NCBI GenBank assembly: GCA_031732755.1
Contig: JAVMKI010000079.1
Coordinates: forward strand, 1-64,000
Direction: 5' to 3'
From: Contendibacter sp031732755
Lineage (GTDB): Bacteria > Pseudomonadota > Gammaproteobacteria > Competibacterales > Competibacteraceae
Length of the DNA: 64,000 bases
Of this stretch, positions 16,763-25,057 are shown one piece after another. A program made the position numbers and the translations under genes. The notes below the pieces were generated by a model. It worked only from the letters and a program-made list of their open reading frames with translations, was not told where the DNA came from and made no database searches. Each line of letters starts with the position of its first letter. The stretch's first letter is position 1.

Positions 16763-17791
16763 ATGGACGACGCCGACCTCGAATTGCTCAATTGCTTTCA
16801 GCGCGATTTTCCCCTGACGACTTATCCCTTTCGGGTGATCGCCGAACGCCTGGGGTGGAGCGAGAATGCGGTATTGGCGGTGCTGCGCCGATTGCGGGAC
16901 GAGGGCAAAGTCAGCCGAGTCGGGGCGGTATTCGCCACCCGGCGGCTGGGGGTTAGCACCTTGGCGGCGCTGTCGGTTCCGTCAACGCGGCTGGACGCCG
17001 TGGCGCGGCTGGTCAACGACTATCCCGAAGTGAACCACAACTACCAGCGCGAACACGAATACAATCTCTGGTTCGTGTTGACCGCCGCTTCGAAATCGCG
17101 CTTGCACGCGGTGTTGACCGAGATCGAAACCAAGGCCGGGCTGCCGGTGCTCGATCTGCCGTTGCTGGAAGAATTCCATATCGATCTGGGTTTTGATTTG
17201 CGTAACGGCGGGCGAACTACCCCCCTCGCCCCCCACCCCTCTCCTCCAAGGGGTGAGGAAATTGTGGAAATCGATCTCGATGAGATGGATCGACGCCTGT
17301 TGGCGGCTCTGCAACCGGGCTTGCCGCTGGTCAGCCAGCCTTATCACGCCTTGGCCCAATCGTTGGGTTCGTCCGAGCAAAACGTCCTGGAGCGGCTGCG
17401 GCATTGGCTCGAACAGGGCGCCATTAAGCGTCTCGGCGTCATCGTCCGCCATCGCGCGCTCGGCTATCGGGCTAACGCGATGGTGGTCTGGGATATTCCC
17501 GACGCCGAAGTCAGCGCGGTCGGCCGGGTGCTGGCGGCGGAATCCGGCGTCAATCTCTGTTATCGCCGGCCCCGGCGCTTGCCGGATTGGCCCTATAACC
17601 TGTTTTGCATGATGCACGGCCGCCAGCGCGAACAGGTGTTGGAGCGGATCGAACGATTGCGGATCGAGCGGAACTTGACGGCTTGTTCCTGCAACGTGCT
17701 GTTCAGCACCCGCTGTTTCCGGCAACGAGGAGCGTATTACTTGCCGCTGGCGACATTAGCGCCACCGACCCATTTTAGAAGCGCGGCATGA
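16763..17791 (+). CDS. nirDL: Fused siroheme decarboxylase NirD-NirL
   Basis: A 342-residue fusion of two Lrp/AsnC-like halves. The N-terminal half (about 1-148, NirD-like) has a winged helix and NHNYQREHEYNLWF (91-104); the C-terminal half (about 169-342, NirL-like) repeats the pattern with LCYRRPRRLPDWPYNLF. These proteins decarboxylate siroheme to 12,18-didecarboxysiroheme in heme d1 synthesis and do not bind DNA. The linker (residues ~149-168, TTPLAPHPSPPRGEE) is encoded by a palindromic repeat at 17221-17264. It starts one base after nirF and its TGA overlaps the ATG of nirGH. Confidence 0.9.
   Translation: MDDADLELLNCFQRDFPLTTYPFRVIAERLGWSENAVLAVLRRLRDEGKVSRVGAVFATRRLGVSTLAALSVPSTRLDAVARLVNDYPEVNHNYQREHEYNLWFVLTAASKSRLHAVLTEIETKAGLPVLDLPLLEEFHIDLGFDLRNGGRTTPLAPHPSPPRGEEIVEIDLDEMDRRLLAALQPGLPLVSQPYHALAQSLGSSEQNVLERLRHWLEQGAIKRLGVIVRHRALGYRANAMVVWDIPDAEVSAVGRVLAAESGVNLCYRRPRRLPDWPYNLFCMMHGRQREQVLERIERLRIERNLTACSCNVLFSTRCFRQRGAYYLPLATLAPPTHFRSAA
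17221..17264 (+). repeat. Palindromic REP-like repeat, copy A (inside nirDL)
   Basis: CACCCCT at 17234-17240 and AGGGGTG at 17249-17255 form a stem with an eight-base loop, flanked by C-rich and GAGG-type sequence. It shares the pattern CTCxCCCC...CCTCTCC...GGGGTGAGG with other copies in this window, but lies inside a reading frame and encodes the domain linker of NirDL. Confidence 0.7.
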
Positions 17792-18789
17792 ACGAGTTGC
17801 AGCGCCGCCTGATCGACGAATGGCAGGGCGGATTTCCGCTGTGCGAACGGCCGTTCGCGATGGTGGCCGAGCGGCTGGACGCCAGCGAGGACGCCGTGCT
17901 GCAAGCCCTGCGGGACTTGCTGGCGGACGGCACGCTGACCCGGTTCGGGCCGCTGTACCAAATCGAACGGCTGGGCGGCGCGTTTTCGCTGGCGGCCTTG
18001 CAAGCGCCGGAAGCGGATTTCGAGCGGGCCGCGTCCATCGTCAACGGCTTTCCGGAAGTGGCCCACAACTACCGGCGCGACCACGCTTTCAACATGTGGT
18101 TCGTGCTGGCGACCGAAACGCCCGCTGGTATGAACGAAACCATCGAGCGCATCGCGGCGGCGGCCAGCCTGCCGGTATTTAATTTTCCCAAGGAACGCGA
18201 GTATTTCCTTGAGGCGAAGTTTGCGGTGGGGGCGCGGCGGGTCGAAGGCATGGCGGCGTCAGCCAAAGAACCCTCACCCCCGGCCCCTCTCCCGCTTGCG
18301 GGCGAGGGGAGGGTTGCCATGCAGGCATTGAAGCCGCTCGTTTTCGCCACCCAGGCCGGCTTGCCGCTGACCCCGCGGCCGTATCACGCCATCGCCGCGC
18401 AACTGAACAGCGACGCGGTAGCGGTGATGGCGGGCTTGCAAGTCTTGCTGGACGCCGGCGCGATTCGCCGCGTCGGCGTCGTGCCGAACCACTACCGTAT
18501 CGGTTACGCCGCCAATGGCATGACCGTGTGGGACGTGGCCGATGAAGATGTGGACGAACTGGGGGCGCGAGTCGGGGCGCTGGAATTCGTGACCCATTGC
18601 TACCGTCGCCCGCGCCACCGCCCGGATTGGCCCTACAACCTGTTCGCCATGGCGCACGGCGCGAGCCGCGCCGAGGTGTCCGCCAAGGCTGAGCGTATCG
18701 CCGAAATTTTGGGTGATGCCTGCCGCGCCCGCGACATCCTGTACAGCACGCGGATTCTCAAAAAGACCGGCTTGCGCCTGCATGGCTGA
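17788..18789 (+). CDS. nirGH: Fused siroheme decarboxylase NirG-NirH
   Basis: A 333-residue second fusion with the same two-half plan. The NirG-like half (about 1-158) has AHNYRRDHAFNMWF; the NirH-like half (about 178-333) has HCYRRPRHRPDWPYNLFAM. Together with NirDL it should form the NirDLGH siroheme decarboxylase set. The linker (residues ~160-177, EPSPPAPLPLAGEG) is encoded by a copy of the same palindromic repeat family. The start ATG at 17788 overlaps the nirDL stop (ATGA). G/H naming follows order and is not separable by eye. Confidence 0.88.
   Translation: MNELQRRLIDEWQGGFPLCERPFAMVAERLDASEDAVLQALRDLLADGTLTRFGPLYQIERLGGAFSLAALQAPEADFERAASIVNGFPEVAHNYRRDHAFNMWFVLATETPAGMNETIERIAAAASLPVFNFPKEREYFLEAKFAVGARRVEGMAASAKEPSPPAPLPLAGEGRVAMQALKPLVFATQAGLPLTPRPYHAIAAQLNSDAVAVMAGLQVLLDAGAIRRVGVVPNHYRIGYAANGMTVWDVADEDVDELGARVGALEFVTHCYRRPRHRPDWPYNLFAMAHGASRAEVSAKAERIAEILGDACRARDILYSTRILKKTGLRLHG
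18269..18315 (+). repeat. Palindromic REP-like repeat, copy B (inside nirGH)
   Basis: AACCCTC at 18269-18275 is complementary to GAGGGTT at 18309-18315, and the inner part folds around a TTGC loop with CCCGC pairing to GGGC plus a GAGGGG arm. This is the best-formed copy of the family in the window and is read in frame as the NirG-NirH linker. Confidence 0.75.
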
Positions 18790-18801
18790 AGGAGGCCGCC
18801 C

Positions 18802-20004
18802 ATGTTCCGCATCACCCAGTTCATGCAGGAAATCGCCCGGCCCACGCCGCTGATGCCCAAGCGCAATCCGCCCGGCCCGGTGGTGATCTGGAATCTGGTG
18901 CGACGCTGCAATCTGGCCTGCAAACACTGTTATTCCATATCCGCCGATACCGATTTTCCTGGCGAACTGACGACCGATGAAGTATTCGCGGTCATGGACG
19001 ATTTGAAGGCGTTTCGCGTGCCGGTACTCATTTTGTCCGGCGGCGAGCCGCTGTTGCGCCCGGATATTTACGCCATCGCCCGCCGCGCCAAGGACATGGG
19101 GTTCTACGTCGCCCTGTCTTCCAACGGCACGCTGATCGACGAAACCAACAGTGCCCGCATCGCCGCGGTCGGGTTCGATTACGTCGGCGTCAGTCTGGAT
19201 GGCATCGCCGAAACCCACGACCGTTTCCGCCGCCAGTCGGGCGCGTTCGCCGCATCGCTGAACGGCATCCGCCTGTGCCGGGAACACGGCATCAAGGTCG
19301 GAATTCGCTACACCATGACCCAGGATAACGCCCACGATCTGCCGCGCCTGCTGGATTTGCTGGAGACGGAACGGATCGACAAGTTCTATTTTTCTCATCT
19401 CAACTATGCCGGACGCGGCAACCGCAACCGCAAGGACGACGCCCAGCATCGCACCACGCGCCGGGCGATGGATTTATTGTTCGAGACCTGTTGGCGGTTG
19501 GTGCAAGAAGGCCGGCCCAAGGAATTCGTGACCGGCAACAACGATGCCGACGGCGTGTATCTGCTGTTCTGGGCGCGCCAGCGATTCCCGGAGTTGGCGG
19601 ACCACATCCGGGCCAAGCTGGCGCAGTGGGGCGGCAATGCTTCCGGAGTTAACGTCGCCAACATCGACAACCTCGGCAACGTCCATCCCGACACCATGTG
19701 GTGGCATCACACCCTCGGCAATGTGCGGGAGCGACCGTTCTCGGAAATCTGGCCGGATACCTCCGACCCGCTGATGGCGGGTTTGAAAGCCAAGCCGCGT
19801 CAGGTGAAAGGCCGCTGTGGCCAATGCCAATACTTCGACATTTGCGGCGGCAACACCCGGGTGCGCGCCCAGCAGCTCACCGGCGATCCCTGGGCCGAAG
19901 ACCCCGCCTGTTATCTGGACGACGAGGAAATCGGCGTCGTGGCGAGCGGCGAACGCCTGACTGTGACACCGTATCGAACCACCCGCCGGAGCGTCGCGTC
20001 ATGA
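18802..20004 (+). CDS. nirJ: Radical SAM heme d1 biosynthesis protein NirJ
   Basis: A 400-residue radical SAM enzyme that replaces propionate side chains of didecarboxysiroheme by oxo groups. C36-X3-C40-X2-C43 (CNLACKHC) binds the catalytic 4Fe-4S cluster; SGGEPLL is the SAM-binding GGE motif. A C-terminal SPASM-like cysteine set (GRCGQCQYFDICGG and a later C) holds an auxiliary cluster. The length equals typical NirJ (~390-400). GGAGG precedes the ATG, and the TGA overlaps the ATG of nirN. Confidence 0.95.
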   Translation: MFRITQFMQEIARPTPLMPKRNPPGPVVIWNLVRRCNLACKHCYSISADTDFPGELTTDEVFAVMDDLKAFRVPVLILSGGEPLLRPDIYAIARRAKDMGFYVALSSNGTLIDETNSARIAAVGFDYVGVSLDGIAETHDRFRRQSGAFAASLNGIRLCREHGIKVGIRYTMTQDNAHDLPRLLDLLETERIDKFYFSHLNYAGRGNRNRKDDAQHRTTRRAMDLLFETCWRLVQEGRPKEFVTGNNDADGVYLLFWARQRFPELADHIRAKLAQWGGNASGVNVANIDNLGNVHPDTMWWHHTLGNVRERPFSEIWPDTSDPLMAGLKAKPRQVKGRCGQCQYFDICGGNTRVRAQQLTGDPWAEDPACYLDDEEIGVVASGERLTVTPYRTTRRSVAS

Positions 20005-21566
20005 GGAAAAACCTGCTGTTTGCCGTTCTGATGGGGCTTGGCGTTGCGGCTGGCGCTGCCCCCGACCCCGCGCCGCTATACCAACAGCATTGCGTCTCCT
20101 GCCACGGTGCCGACCGTTTGGGCGGAATGGGACCGGCGCTGCTGCCGCAGCATCTGGAGCGGTTGAAGAAACCCGAGGCGTTGGCGGTCATCATTTCCGG
20201 GCGGCCCGCGACCCAAATGCTGGGCTTCAAGGACAAGCTCAAGCCAGAGGAAATGCAGGCGCTGGCGGACTTTATCCACACCCCACCGGCGGTCGCGCCG
20301 CAATGGAGCGAAGCCAACATTCGCGCCTCGCGGGTCGAGCATGTCAAAGCCGACACACTGCCCGCCAAACCGCAATTCAGCGCCGATCCGCTCAATCTGT
20401 TCGTGGTGGTGGAGGCGGGCGATCATCACGTCACCATTCTCGATGGCGACAAGTTCGAACCGATTCATCGCTTCCCCAGCCGGTTCGCCCTGCACGGCGG
20501 ACCAAAATTCACGCCGGACGGGCGCTACGTGTTTTTTGCCTCCCGCGATGGCTGGGTGAGCAAGTTCGATCTTTACAGCTTGAAAACGGTGGCGGAAATC
20601 CGCGCCGGCATCAACACCCGCAACATCGCGGTGTCCGGCGACGGGCAATGGGTGATGGCGGCCAACTATCTGCCGCATACCCTGGTGCTGTTGAACGCGG
20701 CGGATTTGAGTCTCGACCGCGTCATTCCGGTGGTGAACGAAGCCGGCAAGAGTTCGCGGGTGTCGGCGGTGTACGACGCCGCGCCGCGCAAGCGCTTCGT
20801 GGCCGCGCTCAAGGATATTCCCGAAGTTTGGGAACTGAGCTACGACCCCAAGGCCGGGCTGGTGTTCAAGGGCTACGTCCACGACTACAAGATGGGCGAA
20901 GCCATCGCCTTGCCGGGAATGTGGACGCCGCGCGTGACCCAGCTCGACGCCATTCTTGACGATTTCTTCTTCAGCCAGGACTACGCCTACGTGCTGGGCG
21001 CGGCGCGGCCCGCCGACGGCAGCGACAAACCGGCGCCCGGCGGCCAGGTGGTCAATCTGGACGTGCGGCGCAAGATCGCCGATCTGCCCCTGCCCGGTCT
21101 GCCGCATCTTGGTTCCGGCATCTCCTGGTCGTATCGGGATCGTCCGGTCATGGCCACGCCCAACCTCAAGGAAGGCGTGGTCAGCGTGATCGACATGCAG
21201 GACTGGAAGGTGATCAAGGAAGTCAAGACCGCCGGCCCGGCCTTCTTCATGCGCAGCCACGAGAACACGCCCTACGCCTGGGTGGACGCGATGATGAGCA
21301 AGGACAGGGACACCATGCAGTTGCTCGACAAGCGCACCCTGGAAATCGCCAAGACCCTGCGTCCCGAACCCGGCAAGACCGCCGCCCATACCGAATTCAC
21401 CCGCGATGGCAAATACGCGCTGGTCTCGATCTGGGAGGACGACGGGGCGCTGGTCATTTACGACGCGGAGACTTTGAAAGAGATCAAGCGACTGCCCATG
21501 CGCAAGCCGGTGGGCAAGTACAACGTCTACAACAAGATCACCCGTTCCGAGGGAACGAGCCATTAA
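20001..21566 (+). CDS. nirN: Dihydro-heme d1 dehydrogenase NirN
   Basis: A 521-residue periplasmic protein built like NirS. A signal peptide (about 1-20, AGAA) is followed by a cytochrome c domain with C31-V-S-C34-H35 and a d1-type propeller with blades such as GGPKFTPDGRYVFFASRDGW. NirN oxidises dihydro-heme d1 to heme d1 and passes it to NirS. It ends KYNVYNKITRSEG, like NirS. The ATG at 20001 overlaps the nirJ stop. It closes the nir operon; the next gene is convergent only 8 bases away, and I see no clear terminator. Confidence 0.93.
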   Translation: MRKNLLFAVLMGLGVAAGAAPDPAPLYQQHCVSCHGADRLGGMGPALLPQHLERLKKPEALAVIISGRPATQMLGFKDKLKPEEMQALADFIHTPPAVAPQWSEANIRASRVEHVKADTLPAKPQFSADPLNLFVVVEAGDHHVTILDGDKFEPIHRFPSRFALHGGPKFTPDGRYVFFASRDGWVSKFDLYSLKTVAEIRAGINTRNIAVSGDGQWVMAANYLPHTLVLLNAADLSLDRVIPVVNEAGKSSRVSAVYDAAPRKRFVAALKDIPEVWELSYDPKAGLVFKGYVHDYKMGEAIALPGMWTPRVTQLDAILDDFFFSQDYAYVLGAARPADGSDKPAPGGQVVNLDVRRKIADLPLPGLPHLGSGISWSYRDRPVMATPNLKEGVVSVIDMQDWKVIKEVKTAGPAFFMRSHENTPYAWVDAMMSKDRDTMQLLDKRTLEIAKTLRPEPGKTAAHTEFTRDGKYALVSIWEDDGALVIYDAETLKEIKRLPMRKPVGKYNVYNKITRSEGTSH

Positions 21567-21574
21567 AATTGGGG

Positions 21575-22042
21575 TCAGGCCGGATCGAGTTGCAGGGTCG
21601 CGGTTTCTGGCGGCAAACGTTTGCGGGACGCCCCCGCCTTGAGCCGATTCTTATACCCGTCGAGCAGTTTCAGCGTGCTTTCGACGTATTCCTGCGAAGA
21701 CATTTCGTCGGCGATGTACTGCTGCAACAGCTTCAACCAAAATCCATGGATCTCGCAAGGCGACGACCGCGACCCGCCCTTCAGCGGGCAATCGGGACAT
21801 CGCGTCTCGCCCAGGGTCCGAGCGACGGTGTTTTTCTGCCACTGTCGCCGATATATCTTGGAATGCGCCGCGATCCACTCCATGGCGCGCGCATCCCGCT
21901 CGTCATGGGGAAATTGCCTGACATAGTCTTCGATGGCGGTGATCTGCCGATGCAGAAACTCGGTATTGGACACCTCCATATTTTCGGTATCCGCCATGAA
22001 ACGGGCGATCAGCGCCAACATGGGGTCGTCTACGATGTACAT
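21575..22042 (-). CDS. Hypothetical cysteine-containing protein (155 aa)
   Basis: A soluble, probably all-helical protein of unknown family. It contains a possible metal-binding group CPDCPLKGGSRSSPC (residues ~82-96) and many charged helices, with no signal peptide or membrane segment. It faces nirN tail-to-tail and lies next to an MmeI-like enzyme on the other strand. The ATG at 22042 has AGAAG upstream. Placement beside nir may mean a redox or heme-related role, but nothing in the sequence shows it. Confidence 0.65.
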   Translation of the reverse strand: MYIVDDPMLALIARFMADTENMEVSNTEFLHRQITAIEDYVRQFPHDERDARAMEWIAAHSKIYRRQWQKNTVARTLGETRCPDCPLKGGSRSSPCEIHGFWLKLLQQYIADEMSSQEYVESTLKLLDGYKNRLKAGASRKRLPPETATLQLDPA

Positions 22043-22183
22043 GATTTTTCTTCTGTTCGACGATCATAATTAAGTAAAATCGTAGCAAGAAATTGTGCAG
22101 CGCACAAATATTTTGTTATCGGATCGCGCCTTGGCGGACGGGGCGAGGGAGCGGCGGCGAACGGCCATCCTCCGCCGGTTTTG

Positions 22184-22189
22184 TATAAT
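22184..22189 (+). promoter_or_regulatory. -10 element of the MmeI-like gene
   Basis: A perfect TATAAT lies in an AT-rich pocket 35 bases before the ATG at 22224. I do not see a good -35, so activity may be modest or activator-dependent. The local base composition contrasts with the GC-rich gene that follows. Confidence 0.5.
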
Positions 22190-22223
22190 AAAAATGATTT
22201 TAAATTCAAAAAGGTAGATTTTT

Positions 22224-24983
22224 ATGCCTCTGTCCTGGAACGAAATTAAGGACCGCGCCCTGCAATTCTCCCGGGAGTGGACGGACGAGGCTTCGGAGCG
22301 CGCGGAGGCCAAGACCTTCTGGGATGCGTTCTTTAACGTCTTCGGCGTTTCCCGCAGGCGGGTGGCAACCTTCGAGACGAAGGTCAAGAAGATCGACGGC
22401 AAGGATGGCTATATCGATCTGCTCTGGCGGGGCATCCTGTTGGTGGAACATAAGTCGCGGGGTAAAGATCTTGATCGGGCCTACGCACAAGCCACGGATT
22501 ATTTCCCCGGTATTAAGGATCGCGACCTGCCCCGCTACATCCTGGTTTCCGATTTTGCCCGGTTCCGCCTGTACGATCTTGAGGACGGCGCGCAGCACGA
22601 ATTTCCACTTCGGGATCTGTACCGGAACATTCGGCTGTTCGGCTTTATCGCGGGCTATCAGACGACCTCCTACAAGGAGCAGGATCCCGTTAACATCGAA
22701 GCCGCCGAACGGATGGGGCGATTGCATGACAAGCTCAAGGAGATTGGTTATGAAGGCCACCATTTGGAAATTTATCTGGTTCGCCTGCTGTTCTGTCTGT
22801 TCGCCGAGGACACCAGCATTTTCGAGCGCCGCCAGTTTCAAGATCTGATCGAACAGCGCACTGGCGAGGATGGCGCGGACTTGGCGCAATGGTTGTGCAG
22901 CGTGTTTCAAGTATTGAACGCCCCGTCGGACAAGCGCTTGAAAAAGCTCGATGAGCAGCTGACGGCGTTCCCCTATGTCAACGGCGCCCTGTTTGCCGAG
23001 TTATTGCCGCACGCCGCCTTTGATGGTTGTATGCGCCAGCTTGTGCTGGACTGTTGCGCGCTGGACTGGAGCCGGATTTCCCCGGCGATCTTCGGCAGTC
23101 TGTTTCAGTCCGTGATGGATTCCACCCTGCGGCGGAATCTCGGGGCGCACTACACCACGGAAAAAAACATCCTCAAACTCATCAAGCCGCTGTTTCTGGA
23201 TGCGCTGCGGGCGGAGTTCGAACGGCTGAAAGGCCAACCCAAAAAACTCGCCGAATTTCACCAACGCCTGGCCCGGCTCAAATTCCTGGATCCGGCGTGT
23301 GGCTGCGGCAACTTCCTCGTGATTGCCTACCGGGAATTGCGCCTGCTGGAATTGGAGGTGCTGCGGGTACTATCGAAGGACAGCCGTACCGGTTCGTTGG
23401 ACGTATCGCAATTCAATATCCTGTGCGACGTAGACCAGTTTTACGGCATCGAAATCGAAGAGTTCCCGGCCCAGATCGCCCAGACCGCCCTGTGGCTGAT
23501 GGATCACCAGATGAATCTGCGAGTGTCCGAGGAGTTCGGCGGTTACTTTGTCCGTTTGCCCTTGCGCAAGTCCGCGACCATCGTTCACGGCAACGCGCTA
23601 CGCCTGGACTGGCGCGAGATCGTCAACCCCAAGGATCTGAGCTACATCCTGGGCAATCCACCGTTTGGGGGCGCCAAGTACATCGGCGAGGCGCAGCGCG
23701 CCGACATGGCGACGGTCTTCGCCGACGTGCCGAGCGCTGGATTGCTGGATTTTGTCGCCGCATGGTATCGCAAGGCCGCCGATTACATGGCGGGCAATCC
23801 GGCGATCGAGAGCGCCTTTGTTTCAACCAACTCCATCACCCAAGGCGAGCAGGTTGGGGTTCTGTGGCCGGACCTGCTGAAACGTGGTGTCGGAATCCGC
23901 TTTGCGCACCGGACTTTTCAATGGTCGAGCGAGGCGCGAGGTAAAGCCGCCGTGCATTGCGTGATTATCGGATTTGCCCTGCATGATGCCGAGGACAAAA
24001 AGATTTTCGACTACGAGACGCCGCAAGCCGAACCGCACGAAATCAAGGCAAAAAATATCAATCCCTACCTGGTGGATGCAGCCGACCTGGTGATAGGTCG
24101 CCGAGAACAGCCGATTTGTCCCGTTCCCGCAATCGGTATCGGCAACAAACCCATCGATGGCGGCCATTATCTGTTCACCCCGGAAGAGCGGGACGAGTTT
24201 TTAAAACGGGAGCCAGTCGCCGCGCCCTATTTTCGCCGTTGGCTGGGTGCGGATGAGTTCTTGAACGGTTACGAGCGGTGGTGTCTCTGGTTGGGCGATT
24301 GCCCGCCCGAAGTGTTGAAGCGGATGCCGGAGGCCATGAAACGCGTTCAAGCCGTGCGCAGATATCGACTGGACAGCAAGAGCGCACCGACCCGCAAGCT
24401 GGCCGAAACCCCGACCCGTTTTCACGTCGAAAATATGCCGGACTCCGATTTTCTGGTTATCCCAAAGGTGTCATCCGAACGACGGGATTATATTCCACTC
24501 GATTTTATGGCTCCAGCAACATTGTATAGCGACCTTGTTTTTATGTTGCCCCAAGCAGCCCGCTATCACTTCGGCGTTTTATCGTCCGCCATGCACATGG
24601 CATGGGTCCGTAGCGTTTGCGGGCGACTGAAAAGCGATTACCGCTATTCGGCGGGGATTGTTTACAACAATTTCCCATGGCCGATGGCTCCGACCGACAA
24701 ACAGCAACAGGCCATCGAGGACGCGGCACAAGCGGTTTTGGACGAACGGGCGAAGTTCCCCGATGCTTCCCTCGCCGACCTTTACGACCCCTTGACCATG
24801 CCGCCCGCCTTGACAAAGGTCCACCAGAAGTTGGATGCCGCCGTTGACATGGCCTATGCCAAGCGAAAATTCACCGGCGACGGCGACCGGATCGCCTTTC
24901 TGTTTGAGCTTTACCAGCAGATTACCAGCCCCTTGGAATCCAGGAGACCGACGCGCCGGAAGCGGGCCAAGCCCGACGGATAA
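22224..24983 (+). CDS. MmeI-like type IIL restriction-modification enzyme
   Basis: A single 919-residue polypeptide with endonuclease, gamma-class N6-adenine methyltransferase and DNA-recognition parts, the same length as MmeI. The nuclease motif D65-X9-E75-X-K77 is intact. SAM motif I (DPACGCGNF) is near residue 355, the catalytic NPPF near 477, and the recognition domain holds IPKVSSERRDY (~745). Such enzymes cut about 20 bases from their site and protect one strand by methylation. GC content dips in the recognition region (about 24420-24540), as expected if specificity modules are exchanged. It lies alone between nirN and nnrS, splitting the denitrification genes. Confidence 0.88.
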   Translation: MPLSWNEIKDRALQFSREWTDEASERAEAKTFWDAFFNVFGVSRRRVATFETKVKKIDGKDGYIDLLWRGILLVEHKSRGKDLDRAYAQATDYFPGIKDRDLPRYILVSDFARFRLYDLEDGAQHEFPLRDLYRNIRLFGFIAGYQTTSYKEQDPVNIEAAERMGRLHDKLKEIGYEGHHLEIYLVRLLFCLFAEDTSIFERRQFQDLIEQRTGEDGADLAQWLCSVFQVLNAPSDKRLKKLDEQLTAFPYVNGALFAELLPHAAFDGCMRQLVLDCCALDWSRISPAIFGSLFQSVMDSTLRRNLGAHYTTEKNILKLIKPLFLDALRAEFERLKGQPKKLAEFHQRLARLKFLDPACGCGNFLVIAYRELRLLELEVLRVLSKDSRTGSLDVSQFNILCDVDQFYGIEIEEFPAQIAQTALWLMDHQMNLRVSEEFGGYFVRLPLRKSATIVHGNALRLDWREIVNPKDLSYILGNPPFGGAKYIGEAQRADMATVFADVPSAGLLDFVAAWYRKAADYMAGNPAIESAFVSTNSITQGEQVGVLWPDLLKRGVGIRFAHRTFQWSSEARGKAAVHCVIIGFALHDAEDKKIFDYETPQAEPHEIKAKNINPYLVDAADLVIGRREQPICPVPAIGIGNKPIDGGHYLFTPEERDEFLKREPVAAPYFRRWLGADEFLNGYERWCLWLGDCPPEVLKRMPEAMKRVQAVRRYRLDSKSAPTRKLAETPTRFHVENMPDSDFLVIPKVSSERRDYIPLDFMAPATLYSDLVFMLPQAARYHFGVLSSAMHMAWVRSVCGRLKSDYRYSAGIVYNNFPWPMAPTDKQQQAIEDAAQAVLDERAKFPDASLADLYDPLTMPPALTKVHQKLDAAVDMAYAKRKFTGDGDRIAFLFELYQQITSPLESRRPTRRKRAKPDG

Positions 24984-25057
24984 GGCATTTCAACCCACAA
25001 TTCTTAAACGCCAAATTAATACGGGCAATCCATTTGCCTTTTATAGTGGGATAGAAA

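Noticed and set aside
17221..17264. Palindrome A as a transcription terminator
   Set aside because: It lies within an open reading frame and has no T-run, so a linker-coding repeat is the better reading.
20076..21563. A minus-strand frame of 495 codons opposite nirN
   Set aside because: Histidine/valine-rich antisense shadow without recognised domains or ribosome site.
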